Assembly (NCBI GenBank): GCA_942492795.1
Contig: OW818639.1
Location: 2,108,001 to 2,172,000 of the forward strand
Source of the DNA: RGIG3178 sp942492795
Lineage (GTDB): Bacteria; Bacillota; Clostridia; Christensenellales; QAND01
Length of the DNA: 64,000 nucleotides
Direction: 5' to 3'
How positions within the stretch are numbered: the stretch's first letter is position 1; every line of letters begins with the position of its first letter. Of the stretch, positions 52,926 through 61,732 are shown piece by piece. The notes below the pieces were generated by a model. That model did not search any database and had not been told where the DNA came from. It worked only from the letters and a program-made list of their open reading frames with translations. The position numbers were made by a program, and so were the translations under genes.

Positions 52926-53554
52926 CGAACACCCTCCAATGCCGTTTTAAGCCGTTCCATCAAGCCCCGTATACTCGCCGCCTTGGTTTTGAGGCTGACG
53001 CGGTTCACGCACAGTCTGGCGCTTATGGTGCAGATATCCTCCAGCACAACAAGCCCGTTTTCTTCCAGCGTCCGCCCGCTCTCCACGATATCCAGAATGA
53101 TGTCGGAAAGCCCGGTGATGGGTCCGAGCTCCACCGAGCCGGACAACGGGATAATCTCCACCGACTCGCCCCGTTCGCGGTAGTATTTGCGCGCGAATTG
53201 AACGTATTTGGTCGCTACTTTCATGCCGTTCTGATGCGGTTTGGTTCCCGGTTTGCCGGCAAGGGACAGTTTGCAGGCACCAAAACCCAGATCCAACATT
53301 TCATACAAATCACAATTGCTCTCAAGCAGCGTATCCTTGCCGCAGACGCCGATGTCAGCCACCCCGTGCTCGACGTATACCGGAACATCAGCCGGTTTGA
53401 CAAGCAGAATCCGCATTTCGTCGTTCTCGATCACGAGTTTGCGGCTTTCCTCGGAAAGCTCGCTTATATCAAAACTTGCGCGATCCAAAAGCGATATCGT
53501 CTGCTGCGCCAATCTGCCCTTTGCCATCGCCACGGTCAGTTTATTCCCATTCAT
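52922..53554 (-). CDS. hisG: ATP phosphoribosyltransferase, short form (HisG)
   Basis: First enzyme of histidine synthesis, catalytic subunit. 210 residues, the short form that lacks the regulatory domain and needs HisZ. Motifs are VAMAKGRLAQQT at the start, VADIGVCGKDTLLE, ATKYVQFARKYY and the PRPP site ISGLSDI-like PITGLSDIILDIVESGRTLEEN. ATG 53554 overlaps the hisZ stop by 4 bases; an earlier in-frame start at 53599 lies inside hisZ without a better ribosome site. Confidence 0.96.
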   Translation of the reverse strand: MNGNKLTVAMAKGRLAQQTISLLDRASFDISELSEESRKLVIENDEMRILLVKPADVPVYVEHGVADIGVCGKDTLLESNCDLYEMLDLGFGACKLSLAGKPGTKPHQNGMKVATKYVQFARKYYRERGESVEIIPLSGSVELGPITGLSDIILDIVESGRTLEENGLVVLEDICTISARLCVNRVSLKTKAASIRGLMERLKTALEGVR

Positions 53555-54762
53555 CGGTTTTCCTCCAGGCATTGCATCGTCCCGTCCTTGTCTATCCACA
53601 GTGCAGCTTTTGCGCCGGATTCCTTTTGCTTATCTACAAACGCCTGCTTTGTCGCGCATTGGATCGTCAGGACGACTTCGCCCTGTTTGCGTCTCTGCGC
53701 GGCGATACACAGTGCCTTTCCCGCATCTTCCTGCGTTGAGCCGATGAACAGCGAAACCGGCGGTCGCCTTTCCCACGCCATGGCGTTTTCAAGCGCGGTC
53801 AGGACATGGCTGATGCTCAGTGCAAATCCGGTGGCCGGCATCGGTCTTGAAAACTGGGCCAATACGTTGTCGTATCTTCCTCCGGACAACAAAGGGCTTC
53901 CTACGCCATCCGCCATTGCTCGGAAAACGGTGCCGGTATAGTAATCCATATTGGTCAAATGCCCCAGATCGATGGAGATGCGTTCCGACAAGCCGCATTC
54001 CGCCAGCAGGTCGCAGATTTTTTTCAATTCCAACAGTATTTCGCTGCATCCTTTTGCCGTTAACATTTCCTGCGCCGATTGGAGCACTTCCATGCCGCCA
54101 TACAGATCGATGAGCAGCAGGAACTGCTTTTGCAGCGGCTCGCTTATCCGTGACCGGTCCATCCAATCCTTGGCTTCCACCGTATTCTTCTGATCCAGAA
54201 GACTCCTTAGCGAGTCCGCTTGCAATCTTGTCAATCCCGCTTCTTTCCACAATGCCTCAAATACGCCCACATGCCCGATATCTAGAATAAAGGAACGCAA
54301 CCCAGTGTTTTCAAGCACCTGAACGGCCGTCAGAATGATCTCCGCATCGGCTTGTGCACCCTGCAAACCCATCAATTCTGCGCCGGCCTGGGAAAACTCC
54401 CTGCGGGTTCTTCCCGTATTGTGTTCCAAGCCAAACGCGTTGCCAATGTAGAAAACGCGGACGGGTATCGGGAAACTGTCGCGCAAGGCGCTTACAAGGC
54501 GGGCACAAGGCAGCGTAAAATCGGGGCGCATGGTCAACATACGGCCATCCGCATCGAAAAAATGTACCATGTTTTCCATGCGCAAATCGCCCAGTTCACT
54601 GTCAAAAACCGAAGCGTATTCAAACGTCGGCGTTTCTATCTCCTGATATCCGCAACGCAAAAACATATCGCGTGCGCGTTGCTCCGTACATCGTTTTGCA
54701 TACGCTTCCTCGGAAATAATATCCCGAACGCCTTCGGGCAATTGTACTTTGGACTTCGGCAT
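53551..54762 (-). CDS. hisZ: ATP phosphoribosyltransferase regulatory subunit HisZ
   Basis: HisRS-like protein without synthetase activity that activates short HisG. 403 residues. Class II motifs are degenerate: LPEGVRDIISEEA at the start, MRPDFTLPCARL, TRREFSQAGAELMG (motif 2 region) and SGGRYDNVLAQF. HisZ is preferred over HisS because of the length, of the direct coupling to short hisG and of the lack of a full C-terminal anticodon domain. First gene of the his operon. Confidence 0.93.
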   Translation of the reverse strand: MPKSKVQLPEGVRDIISEEAYAKRCTEQRARDMFLRCGYQEIETPTFEYASVFDSELGDLRMENMVHFFDADGRMLTMRPDFTLPCARLVSALRDSFPIPVRVFYIGNAFGLEHNTGRTRREFSQAGAELMGLQGAQADAEIILTAVQVLENTGLRSFILDIGHVGVFEALWKEAGLTRLQADSLRSLLDQKNTVEAKDWMDRSRISEPLQKQFLLLIDLYGGMEVLQSAQEMLTAKGCSEILLELKKICDLLAECGLSERISIDLGHLTNMDYYTGTVFRAMADGVGSPLLSGGRYDNVLAQFSRPMPATGFALSISHVLTALENAMAWERRPPVSLFIGSTQEDAGKALCIAAQRRKQGEVVLTIQCATKQAFVDKQKESGAKAALWIDKDGTMQCLEENR

Positions 54763-54811
54763 GTTCCCCTCCGCTTTTATATGCTAACGCTTTATCTTGC
54801 TAATTTGTGAT

Positions 54812-54840
54812 ATTCTATTCGATTTCTGTTTGCTTGTCAA
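54812..54840 (-). promoter_or_regulatory. Promoter of the his operon
   Basis: Minus-strand TTGACA (54835-54840), 17 bases, TAGAAT (54812-54817), about 50 bases before hisZ. No T-box or attenuator is seen in between. Confidence 0.85.
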
Positions 54841-54850
54841 CAATATCTTC

Positions 54851-54893
54851 CATAAAAAAGATTGCATTGGTTCGAGAACCAAACGCAACGATC
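54851..54893 (-). terminator. Terminator upstream of the his promoter
   Basis: Minus-strand stem around TTGGTTC-TC-GAACCAA extended by GTTGCG/TGCAAT, followed by CTTTTTTATG. Ends read-through from the SASP genes. Confidence 0.75.
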
Positions 54894-54928
54894 AGGATAA
54901 GATGCATTCATATAGCCAATAGCAAAGA

Positions 54929-54962
54929 ATATCGCAGGCAAACCGAAATTTGCCTGCGATAT
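54929..54962 (-). terminator. Hairpin after the SASP pair
   Basis: Perfect 14-bp stem ATATCGCAGGCAAA / TTTGCCTGCGATAT with a 6-base loop; its T-run is poor, so the next hairpin may be the main terminator. Confidence 0.65.
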
Positions 54963-55002
54963 GGGATGGGCTTATGCCCGTCGCATATGGTTGGTTTGCT
55001 TG

Positions 55003-55224
55003 TTATTTGCCCGACATGGAGCTTTCCATTTGCTCAATAACGCGCTTGGTAATGCCGCCGCCAATACGGCCTGCCTCACGGGATGTGATATCTCCATTGT
55101 ATCCCTGTTTCAGGTTGATGCCGGCTTCACTGGCAATTTCCTGTTTCAGGCTGTTGATGACCTGCTTGTTTTGCTTTGAGCTTGATGTACCGCTCGAGCT
55201 GCCGTTGAAGAAACCCTTCTGCAT
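55003..55224 (-). CDS. Alpha/beta-type small acid-soluble spore protein
   Basis: 73 residues. DNA-coating protein of the dormant spore. A Ser-rich N-terminus precedes the SASP core: germination-protease site in LKQEIASEAGINL, NLKQGYNGDITSREAGRIGGGITKRVIE (read in two parts). The ATG at 55224 follows AAAGGAGTG. It lies 34 bases after a second SASP gene with no terminator between, so both may be co-transcribed in the forespore. The longer N-terminus distinguishes it from its neighbour. Confidence 0.95.
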   Translation of the reverse strand: MQKGFFNGSSSGTSSSKQNKQVINSLKQEIASEAGINLKQGYNGDITSREAGRIGGGITKRVIEQMESSMSGK

Positions 55225-55258
55225 GATAACACTCCTTTCTCAAAAATGATCTTTATTG

Positions 55259-55462
55259 TTACTTGCTACTTGTCGTTCCGCCGTTCTTCTGGTAATACTG
55301 GTCAAACATCCGTTTTACCATGTAGCCGCCGACGGTGCCGTTGTCCTTGGATGTATTGTCGCCGTTATACCCCTGTTTGAGATTGACGCCGACCTCGCTT
55401 GCCACTTCGTACTTCATCTGATCCAGTGCGTTCTTTGCATTGCTCTTTGCTTGACTTGCCAT
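55259..55462 (-). CDS. Alpha/beta-type small acid-soluble spore protein
   Basis: 67 residues. Core signatures are LDQMKYEVASEVGVNLKQGY and the second block GTVGGYMVKRMFDQ. The first block contains the protease site EVASE. ATG 55462 has GAGGAGGTGAATTAA, a full anti-Shine-Dalgarno match. First of a tandem pair; the region upstream (55463-55670) is AT-rich and must hold the forespore promoter, which I could not assign confidently. Confidence 0.95.
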   Translation of the reverse strand: MASQAKSNAKNALDQMKYEVASEVGVNLKQGYNGDNTSKDNGTVGGYMVKRMFDQYYQKNGGTTSSK

Positions 55463-55670
55463 TTAATTCACCTCCTCTATTCATTGTGGCACGTATAATT
55501 TGCCCCGCCTTAATTCGATTAATCATGTAACTTCTGGTAGCTTCGACATGTTTTTTCTATTTAATTGACATTTTTTTCTTGGCTTTTTATGGTTATTTGA
55601 TTTGCCATTCTTACTCTTTCCAAAAGATTATCGAACATGAAAACAATCTATATATTAAATTTGAAGAAAC

Positions 55671-55697
55671 AAAAAAAGGCGTCGTTATCGCCTTTTT
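55671..55697 (-). terminator. Terminator after recG
   Basis: Minus-strand AAAAAGGCG-ATAACGA-CGCCTTTTTTT, six bases after the recG stop. Confidence 0.9.
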
Positions 55698-55705
55698 CAA
55701 AGTAG

Positions 55706-57721
55706 TCAGTTCAGTGCAATATCCTCCAGCGTCTGTTCATACCGGTTTGCTGATTCCTGTATCATCTTTGGCACTGTGTCCGGTATGTGTTCGCACAACC
55801 AGTCATGCGCTTGCAGTACCTGCTCTAAAAGCCTGGAGTCCCGCAGCATGCCGCTGATGCGGACATCCGCCCGCCCATGCTGCTGCTCGCCAAAAAATTC
55901 GCCCGGTCCGCGCTGCTCCAGATCTTTCTGCGCGATGATAAACCCGTCCTGTGTGGAACAGAGCGCCTGCAACCGCGCGTTCTGCCCATCTTCGGTGCAC
56001 AGGAAGCAATAGCTCTGCTCTTTGCCGCGTCCGACGCGACCCCGGAGCTGATGCAGTTGCGCAAGGCCAAACCGCTCGGCGTTCTGAACGATCATCACCG
56101 TGGCGTTTTGCACATCCACGCCGACTTCCACCACCGTCGTGCTGATCAACACGCCTATTTCCCCGTTTTGGAATTTTTCCATCACCGCATCGCGCTCGGC
56201 GGATTTCATCCTCCCATGCATCAAACCCGCTTTGAGGCGTTCATCTCCCCGCAGTGTTTCGTACAACTCCTCTGCCGAATGCAGCGTTCCAATTTCCTGC
56301 GGTTCGATTTGCGGGCAGACAATATAAGCCTGCTGCCCCATTTTAATACGTTGTGCCAAAAACTCCAGCATGTCGCTCTGCTTGTTTGGCAATACGATGT
56401 GTGTTTTGATCTGCATTCGATTCGGCGGCATCTGATCGATGACGGAAAGATCCAGATCCCCGTAAACGATCATTGCCAGCGTTCTTGGGATCGGCGTTGC
56501 GCTTAAAAACAAGGCATGGCACTCCGTTTTGCTCAACAGTTGCGCGCGCTGACGAACGCCGAAGCGGTGCTGTTCGTCGACCACGATAACGCCGGGCTTT
56601 TGAAAATCCACTCCCTGCGAGAGCAGCGCGTGTGTGCCAAACACGATGCGAATGCTATTATCCCCGATTCCCTTCAAAACTTCAGATCGCTCCGCCGCTT
56701 TCATTCCGGAACGAAGAAACGCTGTGCGCACCCCGAGTTTATCAAACAACTTTTGTCCCGCTTTGAAATGCTGAAGTGCCAAAAGCTCCGTCGGAGCCAT
56801 CATAGCACCCTGCAAACCGTTTAAGACAGCTGCGAAAAGCGCAAAAAACGCTACGACTGTTTTGCCGCAACCTACATCTCCCTGCAGAAGCCGGCTCATA
56901 GGTTCAGGGCTTTGAATGTCCTGTATTATCTGCTCTATCACGCGTTGCTGAGCCTGGGTTAGGGAAAATCCAAGCAGTTTTAAAAATTCTTCCTTCTTAT
57001 GCGCATCGACATGTATCGGCTGCGCATTGGTTCGCAACATCCGCTTGTTTTTCAAATAAAGCCGCAGTTGCAGCAATTCCGTAAACGCCAAAGCGTTGAC
57101 GGCGCTTTGACAAACCGCTTCATTGGGCGGGAAATGTGCAAATTCATACGCATCCCGAAGGGTTAGCAGGCCGTAACGTTCCCGCAAGGCCCGCGGCAGC
57201 ACATCCTCGATGGTATTCCCGTATTGCGTAAGGCACTGGCGAATGCTCTTTCGAATGGCGGATTGGGACAACCCGGCTGTCGTGCGGTAAACCGGAAGCA
57301 TCCTAAGTCCTTCGCTGTTCTGTTCCGCTTCCATCATCGGATTGATGAGGCGTATCTCCCCGCCGCTGTACACCGGCGTGCCATATACATAATACCGTTT
57401 TCCCGAAAGCAAAGAATTTTTGTAAAACGGCTGGTTGTAGAATACCAAAACGATCGTTCCGCTTTCGTCCCCGGCACGCACGCGCACGATGTTCAATCCG
57501 CGCCGAATGTAGTTGAGTTTCGCATTTTCGGAAACTGTAAGAAGCCCGAACCAAGGCTGCCCCGTATGCATTTGATTGACAACGGAGCATTTAGTCAAGT
57601 CGCGATAATCACGCGGCAGATGGCTCAACAGATCCTCTGCCGTATAGATGCCCAACTTATTGAATTGCGCGGTGCGGGCGGCACCTATTCCCTTGATCGA
57701 TTGGACCGACGCATGCTGCAT
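55706..57721 (-). CDS. recG: ATP-dependent DNA helicase RecG
   Basis: Branch-migrating helicase for stalled forks and recombination intermediates. 671 residues. N-terminal wedge/OB region (about 10-210, with KGIGAARTAQFNKLGIYTAEDLL at the start), helicase domain 1 with Walker A LLQGDVGCGKTVVAF and DEQHRFGVRQR (DExH box), helicase domain 2 with VGVDVQNATVMIVQNAERFGLAQLHQLRGRVGRG in pieces. ATG 57721 follows GGAAGTG; a TTG at 57739 lies in the upstream terminator stem region and is less likely. Third in asp23-fakA-recG. Confidence 0.96.
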   Translation of the reverse strand: MQHASVQSIKGIGAARTAQFNKLGIYTAEDLLSHLPRDYRDLTKCSVVNQMHTGQPWFGLLTVSENAKLNYIRRGLNIVRVRAGDESGTIVLVFYNQPFYKNSLLSGKRYYVYGTPVYSGGEIRLINPMMEAEQNSEGLRMLPVYRTTAGLSQSAIRKSIRQCLTQYGNTIEDVLPRALRERYGLLTLRDAYEFAHFPPNEAVCQSAVNALAFTELLQLRLYLKNKRMLRTNAQPIHVDAHKKEEFLKLLGFSLTQAQQRVIEQIIQDIQSPEPMSRLLQGDVGCGKTVVAFFALFAAVLNGLQGAMMAPTELLALQHFKAGQKLFDKLGVRTAFLRSGMKAAERSEVLKGIGDNSIRIVFGTHALLSQGVDFQKPGVIVVDEQHRFGVRQRAQLLSKTECHALFLSATPIPRTLAMIVYGDLDLSVIDQMPPNRMQIKTHIVLPNKQSDMLEFLAQRIKMGQQAYIVCPQIEPQEIGTLHSAEELYETLRGDERLKAGLMHGRMKSAERDAVMEKFQNGEIGVLISTTVVEVGVDVQNATVMIVQNAERFGLAQLHQLRGRVGRGKEQSYCFLCTEDGQNARLQALCSTQDGFIIAQKDLEQRGPGEFFGEQQHGRADVRISGMLRDSRLLEQVLQAHDWLCEHIPDTVPKMIQESANRYEQTLEDIALN

Positions 57722-57738
57722 TTTTTCACTTCCGCACA

Positions 57739-57766
57739 AAAAAAAGCGCCTTTCGGCGCTTTTTTG
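57739..57766 (-). terminator. Hairpin between fakA and recG
   Basis: Minus-strand AAAAAAGCGCC-GAAA-GGCGCTTTTTTTT directly after the fakA stop. A good terminator, so recG may be partly uncoupled from fakA. Confidence 0.88.
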
Positions 57767-59410
57767 TTATTCGATGCCGAAGATGTAATAGTACAGAGGC
57801 TGACCTCCGTTATACACCTGTACTTCACAATCCGTAAATTCCTTTTCGATGCTTTGCGCCAATTCGGAAGCCTCTGCTTCCGTTACTTCCGCTCCATAAT
57901 AAATGCTGATGGTTTCATGGTTCGCTTTAACGGCCTGGCGCAGCAAATTGAGCGAAACCTCTTCGCGGCTCTGCCCGGTGACGGTCAGGTCTCCGTCGTA
58001 CAGGCCCAGAATATCGCCTTGCTTTATCTGATTGCCGTTTAGCGTTGTGTCGCGTACCGCGTATGTTACAAGACCGCTATGGACCGTATCAAGCGCAGCC
58101 TGCATCGATTCAAGGTTTTCATTGGCGCTCTCATCCGGGTTGAATGAGATGGCCGCCGCGATGCCCTGAGGAATGGATAAGCTGGGAATGACTTCAACCC
58201 GCTTTTCCTCATGCAGTTGTGCCGCCTGCTGTGCGGCTAAAATGATGTTCTTGTTGTTGGGGAGGATGATCACGCATTGAGCATTGACCGTTTCCACAGC
58301 CGCGGCGATATCCTCAATGGAAGGATTCATGCTTTGGCCGCCTTCCACCACAACATCGGCACCCAGTTCGCGGAATATCTCAGCCAAACCGTCTCCTGCC
58401 GCCACCGTCACGATGCCCAGATGCTTGGGCGGATTCTTTTTTACAGGAGGAAGCAAATCCGGTTCTATATCAAGGATAGAGCGATGCTGCTCTGTCATAT
58501 TATCGATTTTAATATTGGAAAGCATTCCGAAGCGAAGCCCGTATTGAAGCGCTTTGCCCGGTGTATTGGTATGGATGTGCACCTTTAAAAGCTCCCCTTC
58601 GCCAACGACGAGCACACAGTCCCCAATTTTCTCGAACATACCGCGCAACCGCTCGGCATCGCTCTCTGTCAGATTGCCTTCTTTGTTCTTGATAAAGAAT
58701 TCTGTGCAATAATGGAATTCCAAATCTGTTGTATCTTCTTCCATGGGTTTAACGAAACCTCCAAGGTTCGTGATTTCTTCCTCCGGTACCTCTTCCCCGT
58801 CAATGCACATCTTAAAACCACGGAAAATAACCAGAAGCCCGGTTCCGCCCGCATCAACAACGCCGGCTTCTTTGAGAACCGGCAGCATATCAGGTGTTTT
58901 TTGCAGGATTGCTTCTCCTTCGATCAACATGGTATCCAGCACCTGCAGCGCATCGCCGTTGTTATCGGCAGCACGTTTACCGGCTTCAGCCATCATGCGG
59001 GCTACCGTTAAGATGGTGCCTTCCTTGGGCCGCATCACGGCTTTATACGCGGCTTCAACGCCCATCTGCATGGCTGTGGCCAAGGCTGCCCCGTCCATTG
59101 CGATCTGGTTTGCAAGACCCTTGGCAAATCCCCGGAAAATCTGGGAAAGAATGACGCCGCTGTTGCCGCGCGCACCCTTTAACGAGCCAAGCGCCACGGC
59201 ATCCGCCACCTGTTGAACAGTATCCGATTTGGCATCCCGCACTTCTTTTGCCGCCATCTGCATGGTCAAAGACATGTTGATGCCCGTATCGCCATCCGGT
59301 ACAGGAAAAACATTGAGTGCATCGATCGCCTTTCTATTCTTTTCCAAAAAGGCGCTGGCAACGAAAACCATCTCGCGCAGCTCCGCTCCTGTGATTACCA
59401 CTCTAGACAC
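57767..59410 (-). CDS. fakA: Fatty acid kinase catalytic subunit FakA (DAK2-domain, YloV-like)
   Basis: 547 residues. The N-terminal DhaL/DAK2 domain (about 8-200) carries the nucleotide site NVFPVPDGDTGINMSLT and GARGNSGVILSQIFRG. The middle and C-terminal FakA domains follow (ending PLYYYIFGIE). FakA phosphorylates fatty acids bound by a FakB (DegV-like) partner, feeding exogenous fatty acids into phospholipid. No fakB is in the window. The order asp23-like, fakA, recG is the usual one in Firmicutes. Confidence 0.93.
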   Translation of the reverse strand: MSRVVITGAELREMVFVASAFLEKNRKAIDALNVFPVPDGDTGINMSLTMQMAAKEVRDAKSDTVQQVADAVALGSLKGARGNSGVILSQIFRGFAKGLANQIAMDGAALATAMQMGVEAAYKAVMRPKEGTILTVARMMAEAGKRAADNNGDALQVLDTMLIEGEAILQKTPDMLPVLKEAGVVDAGGTGLLVIFRGFKMCIDGEEVPEEEITNLGGFVKPMEEDTTDLEFHYCTEFFIKNKEGNLTESDAERLRGMFEKIGDCVLVVGEGELLKVHIHTNTPGKALQYGLRFGMLSNIKIDNMTEQHRSILDIEPDLLPPVKKNPPKHLGIVTVAAGDGLAEIFRELGADVVVEGGQSMNPSIEDIAAAVETVNAQCVIILPNNKNIILAAQQAAQLHEEKRVEVIPSLSIPQGIAAAISFNPDESANENLESMQAALDTVHSGLVTYAVRDTTLNGNQIKQGDILGLYDGDLTVTGQSREEVSLNLLRQAVKANHETISIYYGAEVTEAEASELAQSIEKEFTDCEVQVYNGGQPLYYYIFGIE

Positions 59411-59432
59411 CTTTTACCCTCCAAATATCCGC

Positions 59433-59780
59433 TCAGACGCGTATTGAACGCACGCAAACATTGACGTTCTGTACCTGCATGCCCGTCATCGTCTCCACAT
59501 TGTATTTCACGGAATCGATTACGTTTTCCGCAACGACAAGAATGGACACGCCGTATTTCACAATGATATTGACCTCTATTTGCAGAACGCCTTCGCTTAC
59601 CTGATGCACGCGCACGCCTCTGTCTATGGACTCCTTTTTCAGGAGATCGGACCAACTGCTCTCCACGGAGGCAAGTCCCAAAATGCCCATGCAATCCGTG
59701 GCTGCCAGACCGGCGATCTTTGCCAAAACAGTGTCGCTGATTTCGATTGTACCGAGCAGGTTTTTAACCGCTATACTCAT
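59433..59780 (-). CDS. Asp23/Gls24 family protein
   Basis: 115 residues of the DUF322 family, membrane- or wall-stress-associated in Gram-positives; exact role unknown. Segments are GTIEISDTVLAKIAGLAA at the start, MGILGLAS, LQIEVNIIVKYGVSI and MTGMQVQNVNVCVRSI. The ATG at 59780 follows GGAGGGTGG. It precedes fakA with a 22-base gap, as yloU precedes yloV in Bacillus. Confidence 0.93.
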   Translation of the reverse strand: MSIAVKNLLGTIEISDTVLAKIAGLAATDCMGILGLASVESSWSDLLKKESIDRGVRVHQVSEGVLQIEVNIIVKYGVSILVVAENVIDSVKYNVETMTGMQVQNVNVCVRSIRV

Positions 59781-60023
59781 CCGGCCACCCTCCAATCTAT
59801 TGTTTCCGAAACACATCTGTGGCAACATTGTACAGCAATGCTTTGAAATTGGCAATCTTCATTCTCCGTACCCATGCACCGATGCTCGAACACGTGTACC
59901 TATAAAGAATCCCAGCCACTGCACTGCACATTCTAAATTTTATTAAGCCACCCGCATTCCGTCGGTTAATATGCATTTGAGAGCCCTTGTCCAATATCCG
60001 ATCATGCCTTTTTTAAGTTTTTC

Positions 60024-60052
60024 TTGCAATCCTCATTTTTGGATGGTATTAT
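60024..60052 (+). promoter_or_regulatory. Promoter of rpmB
   Basis: TTGCAA (60024-60029), 17 bases, TATTAT (60047-60052), 34 bases before rpmB. Confidence 0.75.
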
Positions 60053-60085
60053 ACTGCTGTTTGCAGGAAAGGGAGGTGTCATGCC

Positions 60086-60277
60086 ATGTCCAAGGTATGT
60101 GCGATCTGCAATAAGGGCTCTCATGCAGGCAACAACGTCAGCCATTCCAATCGGAAAACCCGCCGTGTATGGGTTCCCAACCTTCAGCGCGCCCGCGTTT
60201 TGATCGATGGTTCACCGCGCACCATTCGCGTTTGTACGCGCTGTTTGCGTTCAGGCAAGGTTCAGCGGCTCGTGTAA
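60086..60277 (+). CDS. rpmB: 50S ribosomal protein L28
   Basis: 63 residues, family-typical MSKVCAICNKGSHAGNNVSHS start with CxxC and a matching late pair in IRVCTRCLRSGKV, so this is the zinc-ribbon form with all four Cys. WVPNLQRARVLIDG is the conserved core. GGGAGG lies upstream. As in other Firmicutes rpmB is divergent from asp23-fakA. Confidence 0.97.
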   Translation: MSKVCAICNKGSHAGNNVSHSNRKTRRVWVPNLQRARVLIDGSPRTIRVCTRCLRSGKVQRLV

Positions 60278-60282
60278 AGGAT

Positions 60283-60359
60283 AAAAGCGCACATGTTGCG
60301 CTTTTTTTATTGCTTCCAACTAGAAAGCTTCATCGGGTCGGTCCCGATGAAGCTTTTTT
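60283..60359 (+). terminator. Two consecutive terminators after rpmB
   Basis: First AAAAGCGCA-CATGT-TGCGCTTTT with T-run (60283-60308), then AAAGCTTCATCGGG-TCGGT-CCCGATGAAGCTTT with TTTTTTC (60324-60359). The second has A residues on its left and may also stop the converging small-protein gene. Confidence 0.9.
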
Positions 60360-60420
60360 CAATGCTCTATGCGATTCGCATCACGATGCCGAATCCTTCA
60401 AAATTGACCCTGTTTCATGC

Positions 60421-60585
60421 TCAGCACGATCGAATCAGGCACATGATCCCAATACCGCCCAAAAGGCCAAGCGCTACCAGCCAGACGACAGCCGGGATCA
60501 AAAAAAGCAAGACGATACCGGCTAGCACCAGTGCGCCGATAACGGCCGCTTCCCATATGTTTTTGCCTCTGCGCCGACGCATCAT
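60421..60585 (-). CDS. Small membrane protein, 54 residues
   Basis: Starts MMRRRRGKNIWEAAV, then two adjacent hydrophobic segments covering about residues 12-50 (AVIGALVLAGIVLLFLIPAV, VVWLVALGLLGGIGIMCLI). A strongly basic N-terminus predicts it stays cytoplasmic. GAGGGGG lies eight bases before the ATG. The reading frame extends upstream inside the next gene but only the part after this ribosome site looks like protein. No family recognised. Confidence 0.65.
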   Translation of the reverse strand: MMRRRRGKNIWEAAVIGALVLAGIVLLFLIPAVVWLVALGLLGGIGIMCLIRSC

Positions 60586-60652
60586 GCCTATTCCCCCTCG
60601 GCACATAGTATGCACAGTCCTGCACCGGGGTGTCATGGGCGTAAGAACTCGG

Positions 60653-61732
60653 CTAAGCCTTTTCCCTCTTCGCACGAAGTTGCTGCGGGCATTGCGTTGC
60701 GTCATCATAATAGCGGCAAGGCTTGCAACGCAGGCAGGTGTATGCGCTTTGAGGCTGCCCCTGCTCCGCTTTAAAGACAATATCCTCATCTGCCAGCAAT
60801 CCGCGGCCGATCGCAACAAGATCGGATATACCGGCAGCCAGGATCGCATCCGCCGTCGCAACATCCGGCACTTCCCCCACGCTGATGAGGGAAACCTTTG
60901 TATATTCACGAACCAGCTTTGCCCCATAAACACGCTTGCTAAACGGAAAATCCTGCGGCGTCGAAAACGCGGCATCGATGGATTGATACCCGGAGGATAT
61001 GTGGCACAGGTCAAGTCCCGACTGTTCCAACAGACGGATGATTTGTCCGCTCGATTCCGCATCCGGTTCGTTGAACCCGATCCGTATGCCGATGATAAAA
61101 TCTTCGCCGCATTCTTCACGGATTTTTTGAATAATTTCACAAACGATACGCGTGCGGTTTGCAAGGCTTCCCCCGTACGCATCCGTGCGCTTATTTACAC
61201 TTTCGCTTAAAAACTGGGATAGCAGATAACCGTGTGCGCCATGCAATTCAACGCCGTCGTATCCCGCGTGATACGCTCTTCGCGCCGCATCCGCAAAATC
61301 CCCGATGCAAGTCTGCACCTGATCGGTCGTCATCGCGCGCGCATGAACGATTTTTCCTTTTTGCTCCGTTTCCACATCAGAAGAGGACAGCGGCTGCGGG
61401 ACGATCGCCTTTAGTCCGGCGTGATGAAGCTGCACCAGGATCGGGCGATCATAGACATGTACCGCGTCCACAATACGCTGGTGCCCTTCTATTTGCGCAT
61501 CCTCCCAAAGTCCCAGCTGACCCTTGTGCAACTTGCCGTCGCTGTTCACGCAGGTCGCTTCCACGATGATAAGCCCCACGCGTCCGCGCGCGCGTTTGGC
61601 GTAATGCATGGCATTCTCCTCGGTTGGATTTCCATCCTCCCTGCCAAAGGCGAACATTACCATCGGCGGCATCACGATACGGTTTGCAAGCGTGATGTGC
61701 CGGATCGTCATGGGTGAAAACACCTTGCTCAT
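60653..61732 (-). CDS. NADH:flavin oxidoreductase, Old Yellow Enzyme family
   Basis: 359-residue FMN-dependent TIM-barrel ene-reductase-like protein. Typical segments are IRHITLANRIVMPPMVMFA, GLIIVEATCVN, QLHHAG, DGVELHGAHGYLLSQFLS (catalytic/FMN region) and LVAIGRGLLADED. A Cys-rich end CLRCKPCRYYDDATQCPQQ suggests an iron-sulfur cluster site as in larger 2,4-dienoyl-CoA reductase relatives, but the C-terminal flavin domain of those is absent. Substrate unknown. Overlaps the preceding phosphatase-like gene by 4 bases. Confidence 0.88.
   Translation of the reverse strand: MSKVFSPMTIRHITLANRIVMPPMVMFAFGREDGNPTEENAMHYAKRARGRVGLIIVEATCVNSDGKLHKGQLGLWEDAQIEGHQRIVDAVHVYDRPILVQLHHAGLKAIVPQPLSSSDVETEQKGKIVHARAMTTDQVQTCIGDFADAARRAYHAGYDGVELHGAHGYLLSQFLSESVNKRTDAYGGSLANRTRIVCEIIQKIREECGEDFIIGIRIGFNEPDAESSGQIIRLLEQSGLDLCHISSGYQSIDAAFSTPQDFPFSKRVYGAKLVREYTKVSLISVGEVPDVATADAILAAGISDLVAIGRGLLADEDIVFKAEQGQPQSAYTCLRCKPCRYYDDATQCPQQLRAKREKA

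Noticed and set aside
54763..54930. Possible histidine T-box or attenuator upstream of hisZ
   Set aside because: No GGTGGTACC core or specifier stem; the only hairpin with a T-run lies upstream of the his promoter and so ends the previous transcript.
60421..61182. 253-codon minus-strand frame overlapping the OYE-family gene
   Set aside because: Only the last 54 codons follow a ribosome site and look like a membrane protein; the rest is an out-of-frame reading of the reductase gene.
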